A DNA stretch of 48,500 nucleotides, taken from an uncultured Oscillospiraceae bacterium (GTDB taxonomy: Bacteria; Bacillota; Clostridia; Oscillospirales; Ruminococcaceae). The stretch is taken from positions 1 through 48,500 of the forward strand of contig CAKSDC010000017.1 of assembly GCA_934444765.1 (NCBI GenBank), in the 5' to 3' direction. This document shows, one piece after another, positions 22,500-32,087 of this stretch. Each line of letters begins with the position of its first letter. Position 1 is the stretch's first letter. A program made the translations under genes and the position numbers. The notes beneath the pieces are model-generated. The model saw only the letters and a program-made list of their open reading frames with translations, was not told the origin of the DNA and made no database searches.

Positions 22500-24575
22500 A
22501 TGTTATGGAAAAGTATAGCCTCTAAAGTGATAACTATGGTGTGTACTTCTGCTATGGTGTTGTCTAATATAGCCAGTGCTAATAGTCTACTGGTGGAGGC
22601 TGAAAGCTATTCTACATGGCAAGAAGCCTACAGAAACATTCTAATAGATACCTATGGACTAAATACTACCAATGTAAGGTTCAACTTAGCTTACATAGAC
22701 GATGACGACGTTCCAGAATTAATAGTAGGTGAAGACTCTGCCCATGCATTTGGCGTACATATATATGGCTATCATGACGGAAGTTTGAATACATACTTTG
22801 ATAGATATGATACTAACGCATTTGGAGAGTATAGCACTTTAAGTTACATTCCCAATACAGGAATAGTAGTAGACGACTATGCAGGTATGGGCATCGAAAG
22901 TATGGACATATACCAAATGGAAGGCAGTAACATGGTCGCTAAAGACTTATACTATATAGAGTATAGCACTCTACACTTAGACGAATATTGGGGCTTAGAA
23001 GAAGGTACAGACAATAATCCTGACTACTTTCTATACTACAAAGACGAAATAGACGACTACAACAATATGATATCCTATGATGAGTTTAAAAGTGGTATCG
23101 GAAAGTACGGAATTAAAAACTATAGAGTAAATAGTCAAGTATATAATGGCTATGATAGTTCCACTAACTTAACACTAATATCTTATGAAGAAGGTATGTA
23201 CGACCTAAACTCCGAAAATCTAAACAGTCTAATAGAAGTTACTGATACTCCAAACGATACCGAACCTGAAACTCCTAACTCAAGTGACCCTTATTATAGT
23301 ATAGTCTCTGACTATATAGCAGAATATTCCTCACAACAAGACTGTCTTCCATATGACTACATACTAAACGATATCAACTTAGACGGCAACTTAGACCTTA
23401 TAGTAAGAACTGGCAATTGCGAAGGTAACTTCAAATGGATAGTCTACACCGTGGATAGTAACAATCAAAACCCTACACAGTTAGGCGAAATAGACGGTAT
23501 GCATACTCAACTATATAAGTCTATCAGTGATAGCGTACTATGGACTACTGCAAGGTTCGGTGGTGCAGAAAATCAACAGTTTATATTTAGATACTACGTA
23601 TCCGATACTATCACTCAAACTGACGACTTCACCTATACACTAACCCCTGAGCAAGAAAGTACTATAAGACACTACAGTTTAATGTCAGACCCTGATATAG
23701 TACGTTTAAATCGCAATACTTTAGATAACTATTCTTATACCGATACGGGCATTACAGACGAAGACGGTACACAATCTCTTCAAGACTATCTAAACAGTAT
23801 AGGAGCTTCCAACGATACTACTACACAACCAACAGACATTATAGATATAGACGACCCTAAATACGATAACTACAGGCAAGCGTTCGCTGAATTTTTAAAG
23901 TCGGGAGGATATAGCGTCATTGAAGACCTAAAGAATGAAACGGGTACTCCACAGTTCGCACTGACCTATATAGACGATGATAACATTCCAGAGTTAGTAT
24001 TAATATACGCAAAAGACGGAAAGATATCCAACGGTGCTACATACTACGTATTTTCGTACTACGACGGTAAGATATCCTACGTTGGAAAGTTCACCGATAT
24101 GGGTTACGATGAGAAAAAAGACGTTATAGTCTCTAACGATAGCAACTCTAACACACAAGAAGTCTTCTCCATAGAAGACGGTTCTGCTAAAAAGCAGTAC
24201 TCCCTATCCCAAGATGACGACCAATACTATATAAACGATAGCCCAGTATCTAAAAAAGAGTACGACGAAAAGTCTAAACTAACTAACGACTGTGCATATG
24301 ACTACGATTGGCACGAAGCCAACGACGACAACGTAGACCGCTACATAACGGGAAACAGTTCCAATACTGCCCAATCGTCGGAAACTGAAGTAGGTACTAC
24401 TACTATCGCTCGAAAGTACATGAACGGCGATGAAGACTCTAACGGTAGCTTTATAACTAACGATGCTAACAACGTACTTCCACGTAGCACCAACAAGAAA
24501 AAGTTAGTATTAGTACTATCTTTAGTCGGTGCGTTAGACGTAATAATACTACTGTTAAAGAATAAGTTAAAGTAG
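22500..24575 (+). CDS. Secreted protein with Asp-rich repeats and C-terminal membrane anchor
   Basis: ATG at 22500 follows AAGGAGG, 17 bases after the dockerin gene stop. Signal peptide to about residue 28 (VCTSAMVLSNIASANS). The repeating segments FNLAYIDDDDVPELIVGE, ILNDINLDGNLDLIVRTG and FALTYIDDDNIPELVLIY look like FG-GAP/VCBS-type calcium-binding strand repeats. The last 25 residues are one transmembrane helix (LVLVLSLVGALDVIILLLKN) with a Lys tail. It thus stays on the membrane, unlike the dockerin neighbour. No enzyme motif is recognised. Confidence 0.8.
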   Translation: MLWKSIASKVITMVCTSAMVLSNIASANSLLVEAESYSTWQEAYRNILIDTYGLNTTNVRFNLAYIDDDDVPELIVGEDSAHAFGVHIYGYHDGSLNTYFDRYDTNAFGEYSTLSYIPNTGIVVDDYAGMGIESMDIYQMEGSNMVAKDLYYIEYSTLHLDEYWGLEEGTDNNPDYFLYYKDEIDDYNNMISYDEFKSGIGKYGIKNYRVNSQVYNGYDSSTNLTLISYEEGMYDLNSENLNSLIEVTDTPNDTEPETPNSSDPYYSIVSDYIAEYSSQQDCLPYDYILNDINLDGNLDLIVRTGNCEGNFKWIVYTVDSNNQNPTQLGEIDGMHTQLYKSISDSVLWTTARFGGAENQQFIFRYYVSDTITQTDDFTYTLTPEQESTIRHYSLMSDPDIVRLNRNTLDNYSYTDTGITDEDGTQSLQDYLNSIGASNDTTTQPTDIIDIDDPKYDNYRQAFAEFLKSGGYSVIEDLKNETGTPQFALTYIDDDNIPELVLIYAKDGKISNGATYYVFSYYDGKISYVGKFTDMGYDEKKDVIVSNDSNSNTQEVFSIEDGSAKKQYSLSQDDDQYYINDSPVSKKEYDEKSKLTNDCAYDYDWHEANDDNVDRYITGNSSNTAQSSETEVGTTTIARKYMNGDEDSNGSFITNDANNVLPRSTNKKKLVLVLSLVGALDVIILLLKNKLK

Positions 24576-24672
24576 TCTATCCACTTGAAAGAAGGTGTTC
24601 AAAATGTGACTTGTACTTACATATTTAAAGTATCAATATCGAAACGTTTTTTAAACATAAGGAGGATTTTTT

Positions 24673-26706
24673 ATGAAACGTAAAAAACTTATCTCAGGCA
24701 TTATGGCTTTAGCGTTAGTATCTGCTATGGTACCTTATAGCCCAATAGTAGCTAATGCAGATACTACGTATATTATCAACCAAGTCGACCACAAATGCGG
24801 TGACAATGCTACATGGTCTTTTGATGAAACTACTGGTACTTTAACCATTAGCGGTACTGGTGATATGTATGATGATATGTGTAACTTCTTTTCAGAAACT
24901 TGGTTTTCTAAGAACGTTACAAATACAACTACCACTAATGAAGTTTCTGATTTTCTTGTAAAGAATTTAGTAATTGAAGATGGTATTACTTCTATTGGTG
25001 ATTGGGTATTTTCATCTTTTAATAACTTAGAAAACGTTAGCTTACCTGATACCTTAACTACTATTGGAGAATATGCTTTCTACTGTTTTAAATATGGTGG
25101 AGTTAAGCTAAATTCTATTACTATTCCAAAGTATGTAAATTCAATTGGCGATAAAGCATTTGGTTACTATGAATACACATATTCAGATGAAAACCATGAC
25201 CTTCAATATGGTATAGAAAAAATAGAAGACTTCACTATCAAAGGCTACAGGGGGTCACAGGCTGAAACTTACGCAAACGCTAATGGTATTACTTTTATCG
25301 CTTTAGACGACGATAAGGATATAACCGATAATAAGTGTGGTGATAATGCTACATGGTCTTTTGACGAAACTACTGGTACTTTAACCATTAGTGGCACTGG
25401 TGATACTTATGACTACACAATGAATACTGCACCTTTTGATTATCATGGTCAAATTGATATAGAAGCTAATATTAAAAAAATAGTAGTAGAAGACGGTATT
25501 ACCAGTCTTGGAGACTGTATATTCTTTACCAATGCAGGTCCACTTAGAAACGTTGAAAGTATATCGCTACCTGAAAGTTTAGTTAGAATAGGTAACAATT
25601 CTATAGCTGGCTTTACTGAAAGCTTAAAAGAAATAAATATTCCTAACAATCTTAAAACTATTGGCGATAATGCTTTTCTAAAGTGGGAAGATGGTGCCCC
25701 ATATGCAAACCCTATTAAAAGTATGACCATTCCAAAAAGTGTAGAAAGTATTGGAAAGTATGCCATAGGCTATGTTGAAGGTGACGGTGCAACTTTTATC
25801 GTAGAAGATAACTTTATCATTAGAGGTTATAAAGGTTCACAGGCTGAAACCTATGCAAACGCTAATGGTATCACTTTTGTAGCCTTAGATGAAGAAGAAC
25901 CTACTAACACCACTACTCCAAGCGATACTACTACTACGACTACCACAACTACTACCATAGTTACAGAACCTAACGTAACGTCTAAAGGATACGCAAAAGC
26001 CTATGCTGAATTTTTACAGTCCAAAGAGTTTGAAGACTATGAGGACTTAAAGAACCAAGAAGGTACTCCAAAGTACGCACTGGCATACTTAGACGGCGAC
26101 GACGTACCAGAACTAATCATCAACTATGGTTTAACCGTTAAAAATCCTAAGTACTACGTATTCAAGTATGTAGTAAAAGACGGAGAAGGTTCTGTACGCT
26201 ACCTTGCAACTATTAATAACCTATGCTACCACGAAAAGAAGAACCAATTTATAGGTGGTTCTGTTAATTCTGGATTAGACTTCCAAGAAGTATACTACAT
26301 TGACGAATATGATAACGTAGTTCAAAAGTACGTACTATTATGCGACGGTAACAAGAATACCTACTACATCGACAAAACACAGGTTTCCCGTGAAGAGTTT
26401 ATGGATAAGTTGGTATCAGAAGATAATATTATATCTGAATACGATTGGCAATCTATAAACGAAGACGCTGAACAGTATATAGCAAACTACAAACCTATAA
26501 ATCAACCTAACGACGTTACTACTACTCCAAGTGATACCACCAAACCAGCTAACGATACCACACAACCTTCCAACGATACCACTACTACCACTCCAAAAGA
26601 CGGTGGTTCTCCTAACACCTCCGACGGCATGGGCGTACTACCATTGCTAACGGCTACAGGTCTAATAGGAGCTATAGCATACATACTCCGTAAAAAAGAT
26701 AGATAA
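24673..26706 (+). CDS. LRR surface protein with sortase-like C-terminal tail
   Basis: ATG at 24673 follows AAGGAGG. Its signal peptide (KRKKLISGIMALALVSAMVP) and its repeats (CGDNATWSFDETTGTLTISG, GYKGSQAETYANANGITF) are close copies of those in the 898-aa dockerin gene at 19786, so this is a paralogue by duplication. After two LRR segments there is a Thr stretch, then an Asp-rich module (YALAYLDGDDVPELIINYG), then a second Thr/Pro linker. The last 32 residues (PNTSDG, hydrophobic helix, RKKDR) resemble a sortase signal, but PNTSD is not LPXTG. The likely fate is cell-wall attachment by a variant sortase or membrane retention. A terminator follows. Confidence 0.83.
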   Translation: MKRKKLISGIMALALVSAMVPYSPIVANADTTYIINQVDHKCGDNATWSFDETTGTLTISGTGDMYDDMCNFFSETWFSKNVTNTTTTNEVSDFLVKNLVIEDGITSIGDWVFSSFNNLENVSLPDTLTTIGEYAFYCFKYGGVKLNSITIPKYVNSIGDKAFGYYEYTYSDENHDLQYGIEKIEDFTIKGYRGSQAETYANANGITFIALDDDKDITDNKCGDNATWSFDETTGTLTISGTGDTYDYTMNTAPFDYHGQIDIEANIKKIVVEDGITSLGDCIFFTNAGPLRNVESISLPESLVRIGNNSIAGFTESLKEINIPNNLKTIGDNAFLKWEDGAPYANPIKSMTIPKSVESIGKYAIGYVEGDGATFIVEDNFIIRGYKGSQAETYANANGITFVALDEEEPTNTTTPSDTTTTTTTTTTIVTEPNVTSKGYAKAYAEFLQSKEFEDYEDLKNQEGTPKYALAYLDGDDVPELIINYGLTVKNPKYYVFKYVVKDGEGSVRYLATINNLCYHEKKNQFIGGSVNSGLDFQEVYYIDEYDNVVQKYVLLCDGNKNTYYIDKTQVSREEFMDKLVSEDNIISEYDWQSINEDAEQYIANYKPINQPNDVTTTPSDTTKPANDTTQPSNDTTTTTPKDGGSPNTSDGMGVLPLLTATGLIGAIAYILRKKDR

Positions 26707-26718
26707 CTCACAAAAAAT

Positions 26719-26752
26719 GCTTCCTGTACACTAATACAGGAAGCGTTTTTTT
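26719..26752. terminator. Bidirectional terminator after the LRR gene set
   Basis: GCTTCCTGT / ACAGGAAGC (9-bp perfect stem, 8-base loop) is flanked by AAAAAA and TTTTTTT, between convergent genes. Confidence 0.9.
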
Positions 26753-26765
26753 ATAATTAGTCGAA

Positions 26766-28886
26766 TTAATAGTATACTTGACCGTCTTCATCTACACTGA
26801 ATATCACATAGTCGGAATAGGTACTCTGTCCAAAGATATCGTATATTATAAAAGAGTAGCAATAGTCACCCTTTGGAAGAACGCCTAATAGTACGTCGTT
26901 TCCGTCACCTTTGTAGGTATACTCTGTACCGTATGAATAGTCGGAGTAGTCGTAATAGTCGCCTTGGTCGATATAGCAGTCATAGATAGGTACTATAGTA
27001 TCGCCAGCCTGTAAGGAATAGGTATCACGGGAAGATAGACCGTTATCTTGAATACCGTCCCAAGCCCCGAGTATCTTAGTAGTACCGTCGGGATAGGAAT
27101 ACTGTACTCTAAGATAGGTATATTCATCGTTTAGTAGCACAGGTACGGAGTAGATATTATAGTCATCATTCTGCTCTACTAAGTATGTAGATAGTGGTTG
27201 ACCGTCCGCTAAAGAGTACCACATACCGTCGAAACCGTCAGTAACTTGACCAGAGTTCCAATCTATATATACGTAGTCATCTGTACCAAGGTCGTATACG
27301 TTGGCATCGTCGATATATTGCATAACGTTGCAGTATATAGTTTGGGTATAGTCTAAACTATCACTATCGATAGTAAAGCAATAGTAACCGTCATCGTCCA
27401 AATAAGGCTGTTCGGATAGTAGAACCATACTGTCGCTACTTTCAAGCCAGTAGTCCATTTGAGAACTATCGTCATTATTCCAAAATATAGACCATACGTC
27501 GTTAGAGTAACCGTTTAAGTTTCCACCGTTAGCATTAGCATAAGATAGTCTATCTATATAAGACATATAATAGGGACTAACACATACGTCTTTAAGAATA
27601 GTATATTCGTAGTCGTCAAAAGAAGTCAGTGGATATAGTATAGATAGTCCAGTAGAACCCTGTCTATCCTCACCATACCTTGAATATACCACACAGTCGT
27701 TAAGACTTTGTAGTACAGTATCTGAATAGTTAGAGTATTTAGAAAGACTACTAACCATACCGCCTAAGTCTATAAGATTAGTATAACCTTCGGTGGAGTT
27801 ATTTCCGCCAAAGTTGAGTACTTCCGAAACACTTCTGGAAACTTCTGCTAAAGTAGTACTATCAGTAGTAGCGTCGTATAGGTCGGAATAGAACAGGTTA
27901 AGACTATCCATAAGAGTATCTACTTTAGATAGGTCAACACAAGATAGTGTAGACTCATAGTCTTCATCGGAAACTTCAGCGGAGGCATAAAAAGAGTCGC
28001 AAATAGTAGCACCCAATTCTGCACCGTTGCAATTAGGATATTCTGCTAAGTAGTTGCCTATAGCAGTATAGTCCCAACCGTAGGCACTTTCAGTCTCCTG
28101 AGAGGCTACCATATAGTTAGCATGAGGGACTAATATATTAGCAGTTTCGATAGAGGACATCAAGCAAGCGTCAAAACCGACAAACTCAAGTTTGTTGTCT
28201 ACATAAGGAGAAGCCATAGTAAAGGCTTGGTCTAACTCTTTAAGTGTTAGACTGTCGTCGTCGAAGTTTTCGTCATAGCATACACCATAGATACTACCAC
28301 CGCCATGGTTCCAAAGAACTAATCCCGTATTAGTAGCTGGAAAGTTTTCCACACCCCACGCTAAAAAGTTAGCAAGAGTATCAGCTTCGCCCATATTTTG
28401 AGCTTCAAGTTCTTGTAATACAGTAACTTTTCCGTTACTAATAGATAGTCTTTGTATACTGTCAGAGGATATATAGTCATTATCCCACGAATTAGTACCA
28501 CCAGTTTGAACCACATATATATAGTCGTCACTTGCAGTAGCCTCTGCCATTTCGTTAATATCTAAAGTAGCACAACCGTCTTCGCTTTCCAAATCAGAAC
28601 CGCATAGATATACCAATATAGTCCAAGCACGATTAGTATTATTAGGTTTATCGTTGCTTTTAAGGTTACGTTTGATAGTCAATCTACCGTCATCGGATAC
28701 TGATAGTTTGGTACTATAAGCGTCGTCACCTGAAAGTGAATTAGATAGTACCACGTCATTTTTAGTAGAAGTATAGTCATGTTCGACTTCTGGGGAAAAG
28801 TCCAATAGTAGTATACCCAATATAAATAATATCGGTATCACAACGATAAGCTTTAATAGTCTTTTTAGTATCGTAATAGTAATCAC
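26766..28886 (-). CDS. Membrane-anchored clostripain-family cysteine protease (C11)
   Basis: GTG at 28886 with AGAAAG just upstream. Residues 9-29 are an N-terminal membrane helix (or uncleaved signal). The clostripain domain spans about 86-450: TILVYLCGSDLESEDG at 89, catalytic His in LWNHGGGS (His194) and catalytic Cys in FDACLMS (Cys241). C11 enzymes cut after Arg or Lys and need autoprocessing. The C-terminal about 250 residues are a beta-rich, Tyr/Asp-rich extension. Role: surface or secreted proteolysis. Its promoter lies inside a 47-bp repeat also found at 35186. Confidence 0.92.
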   Translation of the reverse strand: MITITILKRLLKLIVVIPILFILGILLLDFSPEVEHDYTSTKNDVVLSNSLSGDDAYSTKLSVSDDGRLTIKRNLKSNDKPNNTNRAWTILVYLCGSDLESEDGCATLDINEMAEATASDDYIYVVQTGGTNSWDNDYISSDSIQRLSISNGKVTVLQELEAQNMGEADTLANFLAWGVENFPATNTGLVLWNHGGGSIYGVCYDENFDDDSLTLKELDQAFTMASPYVDNKLEFVGFDACLMSSIETANILVPHANYMVASQETESAYGWDYTAIGNYLAEYPNCNGAELGATICDSFYASAEVSDEDYESTLSCVDLSKVDTLMDSLNLFYSDLYDATTDSTTLAEVSRSVSEVLNFGGNNSTEGYTNLIDLGGMVSSLSKYSNYSDTVLQSLNDCVVYSRYGEDRQGSTGLSILYPLTSFDDYEYTILKDVCVSPYYMSYIDRLSYANANGGNLNGYSNDVWSIFWNNDDSSQMDYWLESSDSMVLLSEQPYLDDDGYYCFTIDSDSLDYTQTIYCNVMQYIDDANVYDLGTDDYVYIDWNSGQVTDGFDGMWYSLADGQPLSTYLVEQNDDYNIYSVPVLLNDEYTYLRVQYSYPDGTTKILGAWDGIQDNGLSSRDTYSLQAGDTIVPIYDCYIDQGDYYDYSDYSYGTEYTYKGDGNDVLLGVLPKGDYCYSFIIYDIFGQSTYSDYVIFSVDEDGQVYY

Positions 28887-28893
28887 TTCTTTC

Positions 28894-28961
28894 TAAGAGT
28901 ATTAACATATTATAGCATATAGTGTAAAAAATTTCAACTATATAGTGGATAACAAACTCTT
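28894..28961. repeat. 47-bp direct repeat, copy R1 (with extra flank)
   Basis: The core at 28915-28961 matches 35186-35232 with one mismatch. The flank TAAGAGTATTA (28894-28904) also matches, separated from the core here by 10 extra bases (ACATATTATA) that are absent in R2. R1 and R2 bracket the type I restriction-modification genes. Confidence 0.9.
28909..28937 (-). promoter_or_regulatory. Promoter of the clostripain-family gene, inside repeat R1
   Basis: On the minus strand TTGAAA (28937-28932) and TATAAT (28914-28909) are 17 bp apart. The -10 box is made from the 10 bases that repeat R2 lacks. Confidence 0.75.
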
Positions 28962-28976
28962 AAAAAAGTGTATGCT

Positions 28977-29222
28977 TTACTCAGTAGCAATTTTGAAGTA
29001 TACTTTAGCAGTTATAGAGTATATCAATCCATATACAAGACTAAATATCAGTATACATACTAAAGTACATATCAAAAAGAGTTTAACGTTGGTTAAAGCG
29101 AAGGCTCTAAGGATATGTTTTATCATAGGGAAAGCAAAGGCTGTGTGTATTATAGCCGTGACTAAAGGTAAAAAGAATACCATTATAATTTGTGTATGAA
29201 TAGTCTTTTTGACCAAGGAAAT
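28977..29222 (-). pseudogene. Fragment of a BceB/FtsX-type ABC permease C terminus
   Basis: The open frame reads IIMVFFLPLVTAIIHTAFAF and continues as three hydrophobic segments to YSITAKVYFKIATE, resembling the last membrane segments of BceB-like (FtsX superfamily) ABC transporter permeases, which export or detoxify antimicrobial peptides. Only about 80 residues remain of a protein normally near 650. The frame begins in a large inverted repeat (29214-29284). No ATPase or start codon with ribosome site is present. It sits between repeat R1 and the restriction genes. Confidence 0.55.
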
Positions 29223-29284
29223 CAGCAAGAATACCCCCATTTTCGCTTTGCTTAGAAGTGGGGGTATTCTTGCTGACTTCCTTG
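29214..29284. repeat. 26-bp inverted repeat, large hairpin
   Basis: Arms 29214-29239 and 29259-29284 pair with one mismatch around a 19-base centre, followed by a T run at 29289. It contains GCTTAGAAGTGGGGGT, shared with the hairpin at 18257. It may act as a bidirectional terminator or be an insertion-element end remnant. Confidence 0.8.
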
Positions 29285-29347
29285 ATAAGATTTTTTTCAA
29301 CTTGAAAATTAATAGGGTGATTTTAAACTATTATAGGTAAATATTTC

Positions 29348-29376
29348 TTGAAAAAATGGTCATTTCATGTTATACT
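29348..29376 (+). promoter_or_regulatory. Promoter of the hsdMSR operon
   Basis: TTGAAA (29348-29353) and TATACT (29371-29376) with 17-bp spacing lie 46 bp before the hsdM start at 29422. Confidence 0.7.
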
Positions 29377-29421
29377 TAGTTTAATACAATCAAAAAATTA
29401 ATAATGAATGGAGATTATATA

Positions 29422-30930
29422 ATGGCGGAAAAATCTAATGCGAATATAGGGTTTGAAAAACAAATCTGGGACGCAGCGTGTGTCCTATGGGGACATATTC
29501 CTGCTGCTGAGTATAGAAAAGTAATCGTGGGACTTATCTTTTTAAGGTATATTTCCTGTACTTTTGATAGAAAGTATCAAGAACTTATCGCTGAAGGTGA
29601 AGGCTTTGAAAATGATAAGGACGCATATATGATGGATAACGTCTTTTACGTTCCGGAAGATGCAAGATGGAACGTTATCGCAAACGCTACACATACACCT
29701 GAAATCGGTACTGTTATAGACAACGCTATGCGTTCTATTGAAAAAGAAAATAAGTCCCTTAAAGACGTACTTCCTAAAAACTATGCAAGTCCTGACCTTG
29801 ACAAACGTGTCCTTGGTGACGTTGTAGATATCTTTACCAACAACGTCGATATGAGCAAGACTGGACAAGATAAAGACCTATTCGGTCGTACCTATGAATA
29901 CTGTATTTCAAAGTTTGCCGAAAAAGAAGGTCAAAAGGGTGGCGAATTCTATACACCTTCAAGCGTCGTAAAAACTCTCGTTGAAATTCTTAAACCGTTT
30001 GAAAACTGTCGTGTATATGACCCCGCTTGTGGTTCGGGGGGTATGTTCGTACAGAGTGCAAAGTTTATTCAAGCACATAGTGGCAACAGAAATAGTATAT
30101 CCATATACGGTCAAGAGGCTAATGCCGATACTTGGAAAATGGCAAAGATGAACATGGCTCTTCGTGGAATTGAACCGGACTTTGGACCACATCAAGCCGA
30201 TACTTTTAGCAATGACCTACATAAGACTCTAAAGGCTGATTTTATCCTTGCTAACCCACCGTTTAACTATCACCCTTGGGGTCAAGAACGCTTAACGGAA
30301 GACGTTCGTTGGAAGTACGGTCTACCTCCTGCAAATAATGCTAACTACGCTTGGATACAACACATGATACACCACCTTGCACCTAATGGTAAGATTGGTC
30401 TTGTGTTGGCTAATGGAGCTTTGTCTACTCAAACGGGTGGTGAGGGCGATATTAGAAGACGTATCATTGAAGACGATTTAATAGAGGGTATAGTTGCAAT
30501 GCCTACTCAACTTTTTTATTCAGTAACCATTCCCGTTACGCTTTGGTTTATCACCAAGAATAAGAAGCAAAAAGGCAAGACTCTATTTATAGATGCTCGT
30601 AAGATGGGCTTTATGGTAGATAGAAAACACCGTGACCTATCCGATGAGGATATTAAAAGACTTTCCGATACGTTTACAGACTTTCAAAATGGCAGTCTTG
30701 AAGAAGTAAAGGGCTTCTGTGCAGTTGCTACTACTCAAGAGATAGCAAAGCAAGACTACATTCTAACTCCCGGACGTTATGTAGGAATTGAAGAGCAACA
30801 GGAAGACGGCGAACCTTTCGACCAAAAGATGAAACGTCTTACTTCCGAACTTTCCGAAATGTTTGAAAAGTCACATACTCTTGAAAGTGAAATTCGTGAG
30901 AAGTTGGGGGCGATTGGCTATGAAGTTTGA
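29422..30930 (+). CDS. hsdM: Type I restriction-modification DNA methyltransferase subunit (HsdM)
   Basis: The ATG at 29422 is chosen because GGAGAT lies 6 bases upstream and the ATG at 29404 lacks a ribosome site. The 502-aa product has a helical N-terminal region and a gamma-class N6-adenine methyltransferase core: SAM motif I in VYDPACGSGGMF (about residue 200) and catalytic NPPF in ILANPPFNYHPW (about 277). It transfers methyl from SAM to adenine as an M2S1 complex and forms the nuclease with HsdR. Its last 11 bases overlap hsdS, so it is the first gene of a coupled operon. Confidence 0.97.
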   Translation: MAEKSNANIGFEKQIWDAACVLWGHIPAAEYRKVIVGLIFLRYISCTFDRKYQELIAEGEGFENDKDAYMMDNVFYVPEDARWNVIANATHTPEIGTVIDNAMRSIEKENKSLKDVLPKNYASPDLDKRVLGDVVDIFTNNVDMSKTGQDKDLFGRTYEYCISKFAEKEGQKGGEFYTPSSVVKTLVEILKPFENCRVYDPACGSGGMFVQSAKFIQAHSGNRNSISIYGQEANADTWKMAKMNMALRGIEPDFGPHQADTFSNDLHKTLKADFILANPPFNYHPWGQERLTEDVRWKYGLPPANNANYAWIQHMIHHLAPNGKIGLVLANGALSTQTGGEGDIRRRIIEDDLIEGIVAMPTQLFYSVTIPVTLWFITKNKKQKGKTLFIDARKMGFMVDRKHRDLSDEDIKRLSDTFTDFQNGSLEEVKGFCAVATTQEIAKQDYILTPGRYVGIEEQQEDGEPFDQKMKRLTSELSEMFEKSHTLESEIREKLGAIGYEV

Positions 30931-32083
30931 AACTGTTAAACTTGGTGATTTTGTAACCATTACAATGGGACAATCTCCAAAATCAGAATTTTATAATACA
31001 AATGGAGACGGTATACCATTTTTACAAGGCAACAGAACTTTTGGATTAAAATATCCTAATTTTGATACATATACAACCAAAGTAACAAAAGAAGCAAAAG
31101 CAGGTGATATTATAATGAGTGTTCGAGCACCTGTTGGTGATTTGAATATTACTCCAATTAATATGTGTTTAGGACGTGGAGTATGTTCATTAAGAGCAAA
31201 CAATAATAATCAAGATTTCCTTTTTTATTTAATGAAATATTATATGCCATTGTTATTAAATAAAGAAAGTGGCACGGTTTTTGGCTCTGTAAATAAAAAT
31301 GATATCAACAACCTTGAAATAAACTTACCACCCCTTGAAACCCAAAAGAAGATAGCCTCCATACTCTCTGCACTTGACGACAAAATAGAACTTAACAACA
31401 AGATAAATGAAAATTTGGAAATGCAGGCTCAGGCTATTTTTAAGTCTTGGTTTGTAGACTTTGAACCTTTTGGTGGCGTTATGCCTGAAGATTGGAACTC
31501 TGATGTTTTAGGCTCATTTATTGAAATAAAACGTGGTGGTTCACCAAGACCTATTCAAGACTTTATATCTGATACAGGTTTGCATTGGCTCAAAATATCT
31601 GATGTTACAAGTTTAAATACTCCTTATGTACTTAAAATTAAAGAACACATAAAAGAAACTGGTCTAAAAAAGACGGTTTTATTAAAAGCTGGTTCTCTGG
31701 TATTATCGAATAGTGCAACACCTGGTATTCCAAAAATTCTCGATGTTGATAGTTGTATTCATGATGGTTGGCTTTATTTCCCACATTCAGATTTATCAAA
31801 TGAATTCTTATATCTTCTTTTTAAATACATTAGAAATGATTTAGTTCAATTAGGAAATGGCAGTGTATTTACGAACTTAAAAACGGATATATTACGTCAA
31901 TTTAATTTCAATATGCCAACGAAAAATGTTTTAAATAGTTTTCAAAAGATAATTCATCCTATGTTTAATATGATGCTGAATATTGCTCGTGAAAATCAAC
32001 GCCTTGCAGAACTTAGAGATACCCTACTACCAAAGCTAATGAACGGAGAAATAGACGTTGACGACGTGCAAGTTAAGGAGTGA
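30920..32083 (+). CDS. hsdS: Type I restriction-modification specificity subunit (HsdS)
   Basis: The ATG at 30920 lies within the last codons of hsdM (...GGCTATGAAG...); the upstream open frame has no ribosome site. The 387-aa product has two target recognition domains (about 1-150 and 190-345), each followed by a conserved helical segment: PLETQKKIASILSALDDKIE with LNNKINENLEMQAQAIFKSW, and RLAELRDTLLPKLMNGEIDV at the end. These recognise the two half-sites of a split target that cannot be read from sequence. By eye the recognition domains look more AT-rich and less similar to hsdM codon use, as expected for parts that are swapped between strains. Confidence 0.96.
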   Translation: MKFETVKLGDFVTITMGQSPKSEFYNTNGDGIPFLQGNRTFGLKYPNFDTYTTKVTKEAKAGDIIMSVRAPVGDLNITPINMCLGRGVCSLRANNNNQDFLFYLMKYYMPLLLNKESGTVFGSVNKNDINNLEINLPPLETQKKIASILSALDDKIELNNKINENLEMQAQAIFKSWFVDFEPFGGVMPEDWNSDVLGSFIEIKRGGSPRPIQDFISDTGLHWLKISDVTSLNTPYVLKIKEHIKETGLKKTVLLKAGSLVLSNSATPGIPKILDVDSCIHDGWLYFPHSDLSNEFLYLLFKYIRNDLVQLGNGSVFTNLKTDILRQFNFNMPTKNVLNSFQKIIHPMFNMMLNIARENQRLAELRDTLLPKLMNGEIDVDDVQVKE

Positions 32084-32087
32084 TAAC

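Noticed and set aside
28945..29199. 84-residue plus-strand frame beside the restriction operon
   Set aside because: No ribosome site, and the opposite strand reads a recognisable permease fragment over the same bases.
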